From Sedimentisphaerales bacterium (GTDB lineage: Bacteria; Planctomycetota; Phycisphaerae; Sedimentisphaerales; Anaerobacaceae), in the NCBI GenBank assembly GCA_016927855.1, contig JAFGLV010000147.1, positions 1-39,688 on the forward strand: a stretch of DNA of 39,688 nucleotides. The letters are read 5' to 3'. The position numbers were made by a program, and so were the translations under genes. The notes below the pieces were generated by a model. That model searched no databases and had not been told where the DNA came from. It was given only the letters and a program-made list of their open reading frames with translations. Shown in pieces: positions 23,297-30,655 of the stretch. Numbering within the stretch: the stretch's first letter is position 1; every line of letters starts with the position of its first letter.

Positions 23297-25162
23297 TTGG
23301 ATACGATCCTGTTATATCCGGTTTTCATCCCGCTGGCGGTCGGCTTCGTGCTGCTATTCCTGCCGCGCCGCGCGACACCGTTGTTCAAGGCGGTGACGCT
23401 GGTTGTCTCGTTGCTCGCGTTCGTCTGCTCCGTGCTGATCCTTTCGCGAGGCGAAGGCTCTTACCACTGGTCGATTCTGGAGCTGGGCGCGTTTCGCCTG
23501 GACCTGCTGTTGAGTGCGGCGCCGTTGGGCTCGTTCATCCTGATGTTTGCGATGGGCTTCGGCGTGCTCATCACGCTCTACTCACTCAATTCACGGGCCC
23601 CGATCGCCCGTTCCAATGAGTACTACGGCTCGATCCTGCTGACCATCGGTGGCGCGGCCGGTATCTTGCTTTCCAACCATCTCCTGTTCCTGTTGATCTT
23701 CTGGGAGATCGTCACTGCTTCGTTGTACATTCTCATCAGCACCGGGGGCAAGAGTTCCAATTTCGCCGCGACCAAGAGCTTCGCGATGATCGGGGTCTCG
23801 GACGCAGGCTTCCTGCTCGGGGTCGGCATAGTATGGACGCTGGCCGGAACGTTCGTCATCTCCGACATCAGTGTGGCGACGACATCGGCGCTTCCGATTA
23901 TCGCCTTTCTGCTGTTGATGCTCGCGGCGATCACGAAGGCCGGCGCCATGCCGCTGCACACGTGGGTCCCGGCTGGCGGCGAATACGCTCCAACCTCGGT
24001 CATGGCGCTGCTGCCGGCGGCGCTGGACAAACTGCTGGGCATCTACCTGCTCGTCCTTATCGTGAAGAGTCTGTTCACACTTGATCCCAATGGGCCGCTG
24101 ACCACCGTTCTGGCGGTCATCGGCGCCGCGACGATCGTCATTGCTGTGATGATTGCGATGGTTCAGCACAACCTCAAGAAGCTGCTCAGCTACCACGCGG
24201 TCAGCCAGGTCGGCTACATGATACTGGGCATCGCGACGTTGACGCCGGTGGGCATTGCCGGCGGCGTGTTCCACATGCTCAACAATGCTATCTACAAGTG
24301 TTGTCTATTTCTCTGCGGCGGTGCGGTCGAGGAAGCCACCGGCACGGCCGACCTGGAGAGGCTGGGCGGCCTGGGCGCGAAGATGCCGCTGACCTTCATC
24401 TCGTGCCTGATCGCGGCGTTGAGCATCTCCGGCATTCCGCCGCTGAACGGCTTCGCGTCCAAATGGATGGTCTATCAGGGCGTCGTGCAGATGGGCCAGA
24501 CCCAGAGCAGTGCCGGCGCGGGACTGTGGCCGGTGTGGCTGGTGGCCGCGATGTTCGGCAGCGCCCTGACGCTGGCGTCGTTCGTGAAGATTCTGCACTC
24601 GGTCTTTCTGTCGCGGTCGCCCGATGCGCTCAGAGACGTCAAGGAAGTCCCCTGGGCGCAGACCTTGCCGATGCTGGTTCTGGCGTGCTTGTGCGTCGTG
24701 TTCGGCGTGTTCTACGAAGGCCCGCTGCGCTGGTTCATTTTCCCGGCTTTGGGGATTACCGACGGTCCGGCTATCTTCATCGGTTCGTGGAACTCGATCC
24801 TCGCAACGGTTCTGCTCCTGATCGGCGTCGGTGTAGGAGTCGGCGTGCTGTGGATAGCCGCCTTTGCCAAGAAGGTTCGCATCGTTCCGACCTGGACGTG
24901 CGGTGAGATCCAGCGCAACGACGACATGATCATTCCCGGCACGCATTTCTATAAGACCATCTCTTCGATGGGCGGCCTAAAGCAAATGTACGGCGGCCAG
25001 GAGCGCGGGTATTTCGATCTGTACAACCAAGGCGGCCGCGTGGGCCTCGTCCTGACGGGCATGCTCCGATGGCTGCACACCGGGGTGCTCCCGATGTACC
25101 TGACCTGGGTAACTCTGGGGCTACTCGTCGTGCTGCTGTGTCTGGTGGCGGGAATCTGGTGA
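23297..25162 (+). CDS. Large antiporter-like subunit, NuoL/HyfB family (621 aa)
   Basis: A 621-aa membrane protein with about 15 helices. Pumping residues are visible in LIFWEIVTASLYILIS (Glu), AITKAGAMPLHTWVP (Lys) and HNLKKLLSYHAVSQVGYMIL (Lys, His). The C-terminal part has RIVPTWTCGEIQRNDD and FDLYNQGGRVG, which link it to the HyfB/EchA subgroup rather than MnhA. It begins with TTG at 23297, one base after the large-subunit stop, because the frame has no ATG before residue 79; GGAGG lies about ten bases upstream. Together with the 504-aa MnhD-like subunit it gives the complex two putative ion channels, as in Mbx/Mbs rather than archaeal Mbh. Confidence 0.92.
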   Translation: MDTILLYPVFIPLAVGFVLLFLPRRATPLFKAVTLVVSLLAFVCSVLILSRGEGSYHWSILELGAFRLDLLLSAAPLGSFILMFAMGFGVLITLYSLNSRAPIARSNEYYGSILLTIGGAAGILLSNHLLFLLIFWEIVTASLYILISTGGKSSNFAATKSFAMIGVSDAGFLLGVGIVWTLAGTFVISDISVATTSALPIIAFLLLMLAAITKAGAMPLHTWVPAGGEYAPTSVMALLPAALDKLLGIYLLVLIVKSLFTLDPNGPLTTVLAVIGAATIVIAVMIAMVQHNLKKLLSYHAVSQVGYMILGIATLTPVGIAGGVFHMLNNAIYKCCLFLCGGAVEEATGTADLERLGGLGAKMPLTFISCLIAALSISGIPPLNGFASKWMVYQGVVQMGQTQSSAGAGLWPVWLVAAMFGSALTLASFVKILHSVFLSRSPDALRDVKEVPWAQTLPMLVLACLCVVFGVFYEGPLRWFIFPALGITDGPAIFIGSWNSILATVLLLIGVGVGVGVLWIAAFAKKVRIVPTWTCGEIQRNDDMIIPGTHFYKTISSMGGLKQMYGGQERGYFDLYNQGGRVGLVLTGMLRWLHTGVLPMYLTWVTLGLLVVLLCLVAGIW

Positions 25163-25174
25163 GAGGCATTCGAT

Positions 25175-25726
25175 ATGGCACTATTCTACATGTTGCTGGT
25201 GTTCATGGTGATCGCCGCGATCATCGCCGTGGAGACGAAGGACCTGCTTAGCTCGGTGATCTGCGTCGGCGCGATCGGGTTTGGCGGCTCGTTGATGTTC
25301 CTCTTCCTCCGCGCGCCGGACATTGCCATCACGCAGATCGTCGTCGAGGTGCTCGGTCTGATCATTCTCATCCGCGCGACGATCTCGCGCGACCTGACGT
25401 TCATCACCGGTGACCGCGAATTCTTCGGCACCGTCGTTTCCGTCGTCATTCTCTTCGTGATTCTCCTGGCGGGCGTGCGCATCTTCGCGACGCTGCCCGA
25501 GTTCGGCGCGCCGGTGTTCGCCCGCTTGCCTGGGACTGCCTCGCAGGCATATATCAGCAGGGGACTGGCCGACACTGGCGCGCCCAACCTCGTCACGTCG
25601 ATCTACCTCGACTACCGCGCGTACGACACCCTCGGTGAAGCGACGGTGCTGTTCGCCGCGGTGATCGGCGCGACCGCGATCCTGCGGAGCAAGAGCCGCA
25701 AGGCCTTGGAGGGCTCAGACGCATGA
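25175..25726 (+). CDS. MbhD-MbhE fusion (C-terminal parts of MrpA)
   Basis: A 183-aa membrane protein with about five helices. The first half (LSSVICVGAIGFGGSLMFLF, LRAPDIAITQIVVEVLGLII) is the DUF4040/MbhD signature with the conserved AP.D.A.tq...E. The second half (YISRGLADTGAPNLVTSIYL, DYRAYDTLGEATVLFAAVIG) is the MbhE signature. In Pyrococcus Mbh these are separate genes and in Mrp they are the end of MrpA; here they are fused to each other only. They form part of the ion path. The stop overlaps mnhB (ATGA). Confidence 0.88.
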   Translation: MALFYMLLVFMVIAAIIAVETKDLLSSVICVGAIGFGGSLMFLFLRAPDIAITQIVVEVLGLIILIRATISRDLTFITGDREFFGTVVSVVILFVILLAGVRIFATLPEFGAPVFARLPGTASQAYISRGLADTGAPNLVTSIYLDYRAYDTLGEATVLFAAVIGATAILRSKSRKALEGSDA

Positions 25727-26220
25727 AAGGCATGACTGTCATCGTCAAGACCGTCAGTAGCTGGGTCAAAGTGCTGATCTTCCTGTTCGGCATCTACATC
25801 ATTCTGTTCGGACACCTTACGCCGGGTGGAGGCTTTGCCGGCGGCGTGATTCTGGCCTCCTCCTACGTCCTGCTCATGCTGGCCTTCGGCAGACGATTTG
25901 TCGAAGAGAACCTCCCGTCGTCGGTAGCCTCGAAGCTGGACTGCCTCGGCGCGTTTCTCTTTGCGATGGTCGCGATATTGGGCCTGGTCTTCGGCGGCAC
26001 GCTCTTCGTGAATTTCCTCTACCAGGAGTACCTGCCCGGCACGCCCTTCGAACTCGTCAGTGCCGGAACGATCCCGTTGTCGAACCTTGCGATCGGTCTG
26101 AAGGTGGGCGCTTCGCTGTTCCTGGTGATTTTCGCTCTGACGGTCTTCCGCTACGACGGTAGCCGCAAGCCTGGCGATTCGGATGAAAGCGCGGGCGGGA
26201 CGCCCGCGACACGGGAGTAG
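25723..26220 (+). CDS. mnhB: Mrp-type subunit MnhB/MbhF
   Basis: A 165-aa protein with four helices. YIILFGHLTPGGGFAGGVIL is the MnhB hallmark (G...PGGGFqgG). It forms part of the Na+/H+ antiporter module. The last ~15 residues (DESAGGTPATRE) are not family sequence: they are encoded by a CGCGGGCG-GGA-CGCCCGCG hairpin (26190-26208) that is related to hairpins at 31731-31820, so a repeat has entered the 3' end and altered the tail. It starts inside the previous stop codon. Confidence 0.9.
   Translation: MKGMTVIVKTVSSWVKVLIFLFGIYIILFGHLTPGGGFAGGVILASSYVLLMLAFGRRFVEENLPSSVASKLDCLGAFLFAMVAILGLVFGGTLFVNFLYQEYLPGTPFELVSAGTIPLSNLAIGLKVGASLFLVIFALTVFRYDGSRKPGDSDESAGGTPATRE
26190..26208 (+). repeat. 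GC-rich hairpin repeat inside the 3' end of mnhB
   Basis: CGCGGGCG (26190-26197) pairs perfectly with CGCCCGCG (26201-26208) around GGA, followed by ACAC. The unit at 31802-31824 has the same form, including the trailing ACAC. Confidence 0.7.
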
Positions 26221-26226
26221 GATCGT

Positions 26227-26595
26227 ATGGCCTATACGCTTTGCTTTCTACTGTTCATGATCGGACTGTACTGTGCGGTCGTGAAGAAGAACATGGTCAA
26301 GATCGTGCTCGGGATCATGATTATGGAGTACGCGGTCAATCTCTTCCTGATCATGCTGGGTTACTTCCACGACGGCGTCGCTCCGATCATCGACCGGTCC
26401 GAATTCGATGCCCAGACGCAAACCGTCACGGCGCAATTCCTCAACTCCTCGGTGGACCCGCTGCCGCAGGCGCTCGTGCTGACTTCGATCGTGATCAGCC
26501 TGGGCTCTCTGGCGCTGCTGATCTCGATCTGCATCCGAACCTATGAGAAATACGGCACCTTCGATATCACCGAGATAAGGAGGCTGCGAGGATGA
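26227..26595 (+). CDS. mnhC: Mrp-type subunit MnhC/MbhG (NuoK-like)
   Basis: A 122-aa protein with three helices. GLYCAVVKKNMVKIVLGIMI, MEYAVNLFLI and PLPQALVLTSIVISLGSLAL are MnhC hallmarks (nliriviGl.l...avNL.li and DPlpQALvLTaIVIg). It forms a lateral part of the ion channel. It starts six bases after mnhB, and its stop overlaps mnhD (ATGA). Confidence 0.93.
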   Translation: MAYTLCFLLFMIGLYCAVVKKNMVKIVLGIMIMEYAVNLFLIMLGYFHDGVAPIIDRSEFDAQTQTVTAQFLNSSVDPLPQALVLTSIVISLGSLALLISICIRTYEKYGTFDITEIRRLRG

Positions 26596-28106
26596 ACATC
26601 CCGTTGCCCATGTTCGTTGTTGTTCCTCTGGTAGCGGCCTTCGTGCTCCCGGCGTTTGGCAGGCGGCTCAAGCCGTTGGCCACGCTTATCGCGAACCTGG
26701 TGACGCTCTTCCTCCTGGTGCTGGCGGTCGCATCCGTCGGGACCCCTGCGGTGTACGAAGTCGGCGGCTGGTCGATTCCGCTCGGCATCAATATGGTTCT
26801 CGACGGGCTCAGCTCGTTGCTCCTGCTGGCCATCAGCGTAGTCAGCGCCGCGGCGATGTTGTTCAGCGCTCGTTACATGGAGCAATATACGGCCAAGCCC
26901 AAGTACCTGAGCCTGTTCCTGTTGATGGTGGCCGGCATGAATGGCGTCGTTCTCTCCGGCGACATCTTCAACCTCTACGTCTTTCTGGAGATTGCTTCGA
27001 TCGCCTCCTATGCGCTCGTCGGGTTCGGCTGTGAGCACGAGGAGTTGGAGGCCTCCTTCAAATACATGGTTTTAGGCAGCATTGCCTCGGCTTTCATTCT
27101 CTTCGGGGTCGCGCTGGTTTACGCCAACACGGGCTCACTCAACATGGCCTACATCGCCGACGCCATCGGACGGATGGGCACGAACGTCGGGCTGACCCTG
27201 GCCCTGAGTCTGTTCATCGCCGGATTTGGCCTGAAGGCGGCGCTGGTTCCGTTCCACGCCTGGCTGCCCGATGCGCATCCGTCGGCGCCGGCGCCGATTT
27301 CGGCGATGCTGTCCGGCGTCCTCATCAAGGCGCTGGGCGTCTACGCTCTGGCGCGGCTGATCTTCAACCTGTTCGGGGTCTCGGTTGCTCTCGGCTGGCT
27401 GCTGGTAGGTTTGGGGCTAGCCAGCATGATCGCCGGCGGTCTTTTGGCCATCGGCCAGTGGGATTTCAAGCGGCTGCTCGCCTATTCGAGTATCAGTCAG
27501 ATCGGGTACGTCATCCTGGGGCTGGGATTGGGCGCCCTGCTCATGGCGCAAAACGCGAACCCAGCCTGGGCAGCGCTGGCCATCCTCGGTGGCTTGTTCC
27601 ACCTGGCCAATCACGCGGTCTACAAGTCACTGCTATTCCTAACCAGCGGCTCGGTCGAATTGGCCACGGGCACGAGAGAGATGCGGAAGATGGGAGGGTT
27701 GGGCGACAGAATGCCCGTGACGCGTGCGGCGTGTGCTGTCGCTTCGGCCTCGATCGCGGGCGTGCCGCCTTTTCCGGGTTTCTGGAGCAAGCTAATTCTG
27801 GTTATCGCCGCCGTGCAGGCAGGGTTCTACTGGATTGCTGTGGCCATCGTCGCCGTGGCGGTCTGTACGCTGATTATGTATTTGAAGGTGCACCGATACG
27901 TCTTCTTGGGAGAGCTGCCGCCGGACCTCCAGACGGTCCGGGAGAACAAGGGCTCGATTCTGTTCGCTATGGCGGGTCTGACCTGTGTGTGTGCTCTCAT
28001 GGGATTGTTGGTGCTCGTGCCGTCGCTGAGGAGCAGCGTTTTGGATCCCGCCGTGTCTGTTTTGACCGACGGCGTGCAGTCTTCGACTCACCTGATGAGT
28101 CCGTAA
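26592..28106 (+). CDS. mnhD: Mrp-type antiporter subunit MnhD/MbhH
   Basis: A 504-aa membrane protein with about 14 helices. Key positions: LYVFLEIASIASYALVG (Glu), GLKAALVPFHAWLPDAHPSAP (Lys and the WLPDAH signature) and WDFKRLLAYSSISQIGYVIL (Lys). It is a probable Na+ or H+ pumping subunit. It starts inside the mnhC stop. It is the second large antiporter-like subunit of this operon, the other being at 23297. Confidence 0.95.
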   Translation: MNIPLPMFVVVPLVAAFVLPAFGRRLKPLATLIANLVTLFLLVLAVASVGTPAVYEVGGWSIPLGINMVLDGLSSLLLLAISVVSAAAMLFSARYMEQYTAKPKYLSLFLLMVAGMNGVVLSGDIFNLYVFLEIASIASYALVGFGCEHEELEASFKYMVLGSIASAFILFGVALVYANTGSLNMAYIADAIGRMGTNVGLTLALSLFIAGFGLKAALVPFHAWLPDAHPSAPAPISAMLSGVLIKALGVYALARLIFNLFGVSVALGWLLVGLGLASMIAGGLLAIGQWDFKRLLAYSSISQIGYVILGLGLGALLMAQNANPAWAALAILGGLFHLANHAVYKSLLFLTSGSVELATGTREMRKMGGLGDRMPVTRAACAVASASIAGVPPFPGFWSKLILVIAAVQAGFYWIAVAIVAVAVCTLIMYLKVHRYVFLGELPPDLQTVRENKGSILFAMAGLTCVCALMGLLVLVPSLRSSVLDPAVSVLTDGVQSSTHLMSP

Positions 28107-28128
28107 GGCGCTGGAAAGGGTCTCTGTG

Positions 28129-28632
28129 ATGAGGCGATTGATCTACTTCGTTCTGGCGTTTCTGGTTTGGGTGCTGGCGAGCTGGCCCTTCGTCGATGGG
28201 CAGGTGGATCTCCAGGTCATCGTCGCCGGCGTGATCGCTTCGGCTTTGGCGGCGCTGCTGTTCCACGACATCCTGCCCAAGGAACATCATGTCTTTGTCT
28301 CGCCCATCCGCGTGTTCTGGATGCTGGCCTACATTCCCGTGTTCTTCTACTACGTCATTCGCGCCAATTTCGACGTGGTCTACCGCGCGCTGCACCCGGC
28401 GATGCCGATCAAGCCGGGCATCGTCAAGATCAAAACGAACCTGAAAACCGACTCGGCCATTACCGCGCTGGCCAACTCCATCACGCTGACCCCCGGGACG
28501 CTCACCGTCGATCTGACCGACGACGGCTATCTCTATGTCCACTGGATCAACGTCAAATCCGACGACGTCGAGCAGGCCACCCAGGCGATCAGCACGCGGT
28601 TCGAGTGGTTCCTGGCCAAGATATTCGAATAG
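28129..28632 (+). CDS. mnhE: Mrp-type subunit MnhE/MbhA
   Basis: A 167-aa protein with two to three N-terminal helices (LIYFVLAFLVWVLASWP, DLQVIVAGVIASALAALLF, FWMLAYIPVFFYYVIRANFD) and a soluble C-terminal ferredoxin-like part (SITLTPGTLTVDLTDDGYLY, VHWINV), both standard for MnhE. ATG 28129 is used; a GTG one codon earlier is equivalent. It starts 22 bases after mnhD. Confidence 0.92.
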   Translation: MRRLIYFVLAFLVWVLASWPFVDGQVDLQVIVAGVIASALAALLFHDILPKEHHVFVSPIRVFWMLAYIPVFFYYVIRANFDVVYRALHPAMPIKPGIVKIKTNLKTDSAITALANSITLTPGTLTVDLTDDGYLYVHWINVKSDDVEQATQAISTRFEWFLAKIFE

Positions 28633-28645
28633 AGACGAGGCTGCT

Positions 28646-28912
28646 ATGCAGGTGTTGATGCAACTGTTCTATATGGGCTTGATGGCGTGCTGCTTTCTGT
28701 GCCTGTACCGCATCGGTCGTGGGCCGAGCGCCCCGGACCGAACCGTAGCGATCGACATCCTGGGCATCGTCATCGTCGGGTTCTGTGCGCTGCTGGGCCT
28801 GGTGACAGGACGGGACTTCTATCTCAACGTCGCGCTGGCCTGGGCGCTGCTGAGCTTCATCGGAACGATTGCGTTGGCCAAATTCCTGGAAGGCAGGAGC
28901 TTTGATGAGTGA
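28646..28912 (+). CDS. mnhF: Mrp-type subunit MnhF/MbhB
   Basis: An 88-aa protein with three helices. YRIGRGPSAPDRTVAIDILG is the MnhF hallmark (.R...GPs..DRvvalD.l). ATG 28646 is chosen; the longer frame to 28535 overlaps mnhE. Its end overlaps mnhG by eight bases. Confidence 0.93.
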   Translation: MQVLMQLFYMGLMACCFLCLYRIGRGPSAPDRTVAIDILGIVIVGFCALLGLVTGRDFYLNVALAWALLSFIGTIALAKFLEGRSFDE

Positions 28913-29252
28913 TGTGATCGGCTACATCCTGGTTGCGGTGGGCGTCCTTTTCAACGTATTCGGGTGCATCGGCCTGGTTCGCTTTCCCGACGTTTACAAT
29001 CGGCTCCAGGCGGCCACCAAGTGCGTCACGCTGGGCACCGTGCTGCTATTGGCCGGCGTTGCCATCGCGAGCGGCGTTGGCGCGACCGCGGCCAAGGCGA
29101 TCATCTGCGCCGTCTTCGTCCTGGTGACCTCCCCCACCGCGGCCCATGCGATTGCCAAGGGCGCCTACGCCTCCGGGGTCAAGCTCTGGGACCAGACGGT
29201 GGTGGATAAGTATGCCGAACAGGCCAAAGGCGAAACGTCGCGTTTGGCATAG
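28905..29252 (+). CDS. mnhG: Mrp-type subunit MnhG/MbhC
   Basis: A 115-aa protein with three helices. GCIGLVRFPDVYNRLQAATK and VLVTSPTAAHAIAKGAYASG are MnhG hallmarks (iGl.RfpD.y.RlHaatk and lt.PvaaH.iarAay). The usual His of the first motif is Gln here. The TAG stop lies inside the first unit of a tandem repeat (29248-29283), so the repeat seems to have replaced the original 3' end. Confidence 0.92.
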   Translation: MSDVIGYILVAVGVLFNVFGCIGLVRFPDVYNRLQAATKCVTLGTVLLLAGVAIASGVGATAAKAIICAVFVLVTSPTAAHAIAKGAYASGVKLWDQTVVDKYAEQAKGETSRLA

Positions 29253-29283
29253 GTCCCATAGGTCCTATACGACTCATAGGGCC
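29248..29283 (+). repeat. Tandem 9-mer repeat at the end of mnhG
   Basis: Four 9-base units run CATAGGTCC, CATAGGTCC, TATACGACT, CATAGGGCC. The first unit contains the mnhG stop codon. Confidence 0.65.
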
Positions 29284-29287
29284 TATT

Positions 29288-29308
29288 CCGAACGCCTGGG
29301 GCGTTCGG
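29288..29308 (+). terminator. Perfect 9-bp hairpin between mnhG and the NuoI-like gene
   Basis: CCGAACGCC pairs perfectly with GGCGTTCGG around TGG. It has no T-run and stands nine bases before AAAGGAGG of the next gene. It may attenuate or process the operon mRNA rather than end it. Confidence 0.4.
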
Positions 29309-29329
29309 TGTTGCCAAAGGAGGTTCAAT

Positions 29330-29944
29330 TTGCGTCTACCGAAACTACGAGAACTGAAAGAGGCGGTCAACGCGGTCTTCTCGCCGCGGTTTACCACGCG
29401 TTTTCCCGCCGAGCCTTGTGTTGTACCTGAGCGCTACCGAGGCAAGCCCGAATTCGACTTGGAGGCGTGCATTGGCTGCGGCGCGTGCGTCAATGTCTGC
29501 CCGACGACCGCTCTGACGCAGACGGATGAGACCGGAGGGATGGACGGCCATCCGCCGGTGCGAAGGATCACGCTCCGCTACGACACGTGCATCTTCTGTG
29601 GCAACTGCCAGGACAACTGCACCACCGAGAAGGGCATCAAGCTCTCGAACCAGTGGGACCTGGCCGGACTGGACCGGGCGAGCATGGCCGAGACGCACGA
29701 ATACGACCTCCAGACCTGCGAGAAGTGCGGTGCGATCATCGGCACGAAGAAACACCTCGTCTGGCTCTACGAGAAGCTGGGTCCCCTCGCTTACACCAAT
29801 CCGTCATTGCTGCTGGCCAAGAGTGGCGAATTGCTGAAAGAGGCGCCTGAGACGATGCAGGCCGCGCCAGAAGAGGTTCAGACCAGCGACTTCATGCGCG
29901 TCCTATGCCCCAAATGCAAGTGCGAACTGAACATCAGGCTGTAG
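29330..29944 (+). CDS. mbhN: Hydrogenase iron-sulfur subunit, NuoI/MbhN-like, with C-terminal zinc-ribbon tail
   Basis: A 204-aa protein starting at TTG 29330, six bases after a strong AAAGGAGG. Two 4Fe-4S motifs are clear: CIGCGACVNVCP and CIFCGNCQDNC. They carry electrons to the NuoB-like subunit. After about residue 140 the chain continues with CEKCG and, at the very end, CPKCKC, two CxxC pairs that look like a split zinc ribbon or an extra metal site and are not part of the short NuoI/MbhN core. It is separated from the rest of the operon by repeats and a hairpin, so its level may be set apart from the others. Confidence 0.9.
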   Translation: MRLPKLRELKEAVNAVFSPRFTTRFPAEPCVVPERYRGKPEFDLEACIGCGACVNVCPTTALTQTDETGGMDGHPPVRRITLRYDTCIFCGNCQDNCTTEKGIKLSNQWDLAGLDRASMAETHEYDLQTCEKCGAIIGTKKHLVWLYEKLGPLAYTNPSLLLAKSGELLKEAPETMQAAPEEVQTSDFMRVLCPKCKCELNIRL

Positions 29945-29946
29945 AG

Positions 29947-30531
29947 ATGCGCTCTCTTGATGACCGTCCAAACCGCGCGGACCCGCCACATGATTGCGGA
30001 TTGCCGATTGACGATTGCGGATTTGGAACTGGCGGTTCAATCTGCAATCTGCAATCCGCAATCCGAAATCCGCCACCCACCGTCATCCTCGGCGTCGGCA
30101 ATATCCTCAAAGGCGATGACGGCGTCGGTCCACTGGTCTGCGCCCGCATCGCCGGGAGGGTCGGCGCCACCGTGATTGACGCCGGCACCGTCCCTGAGAA
30201 TTACGTTCGTCCCATTATCCAGGCTGCCCCGGAGAACCTGCTCATCATCGACGCCGTCGACTTTCGTGGCAGTCCCGGCCAAGTCCAGGTTTTCCCGCCG
30301 GACCGCGCGAGCGACTTTGCCTTTTCCACCCACAGCCTGTCGCTGCACCTGTTTCTCACGTTGCTCCTTCAGGAAAGGGCGATGCACGCCGTTCTGCTCG
30401 GCATCCAGCCCGGCCACACACAACTGGGCCGCCCGATTTCGCCGGCGGTTCAGGCGTCGATGGAGGCGCTGGCCAACGCGCTTGTTGCCACGTTTCCCCT
30501 ATCTGAAGTCTGCGACCCAGCTTCCCCCTGA
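29947..30531 (+). CDS. hycI: Hydrogenase maturation endopeptidase (HycI/HybD family) with repeat-derived N-terminus
   Basis: A 194-aa frame. The protease core begins near residue 45: TVILGVGNILKGDDGVGPLV (the GxGNxLxxDDG Ni-recognition motif), IIDAVDFRGSPGQV and FSTHSLSLHLFL. It should clip the C-terminal tail of the large subunit (22078-23295). Residues ~16-42 (HDCGLPIDDCGFGTGGS, ICNLQSAIRNPP) are not family sequence: they are translated from the palindromic element 29992-30070. No ATG, GTG or TTG exists between the element and the core, so translation must cross it unless a rare CTG is used. ATG 29947 has no clear ribosome binding site and follows the NuoI-like stop by two bases. Confidence 0.85.
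   Translation: MRSLDDRPNRADPPHDCGLPIDDCGFGTGGSICNLQSAIRNPPPTVILGVGNILKGDDGVGPLVCARIAGRVGATVIDAGTVPENYVRPIIQAAPENLLIIDAVDFRGSPGQVQVFPPDRASDFAFSTHSLSLHLFLTLLLQERAMHAVLLGIQPGHTQLGRPISPAVQASMEALANALVATFPLSEVCDPASP
29992..30070 (+). repeat. Palindromic GATT/AATC repeat element, copy 2 (inside a gene)
   Basis: The outer arms 29992-30010 and 30052-30070 pair at 17 of 19 positions; the inner arms GATTGCGGATT (30013-30023) and AATCTGCAATC (30039-30049) pair at 10 of 11. The whole element can fold into one long hairpin. It lies in frame near the 5' end of the maturation protease gene and is the same type as 21075-21149. Confidence 0.8.
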
Positions 30532-30655
30532 AGAGAAAGCGCCCAGGTATCCTGGCGGCACGCTGCGCTAGAAAATCTCAACAGCGGTTTGGTCTCATAA
30601 CCTCCGTTCGGAGTCCCACCGTTCCGTCCTGCGTTTCGCGCCGATTACAGAGTCT
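30532..30655. other. Intergenic stretch before the MCP remnant
   Basis: 124 bases. No start, promoter or gene remnant is recognisable; the first MCP-like residues appear after about 30656. Confidence 0.4.

Noticed and set aside
29248..29283. Possible CRISPR array
   Set aside because: The 9-base units follow each other directly without spacers, and no cas genes are in the window.
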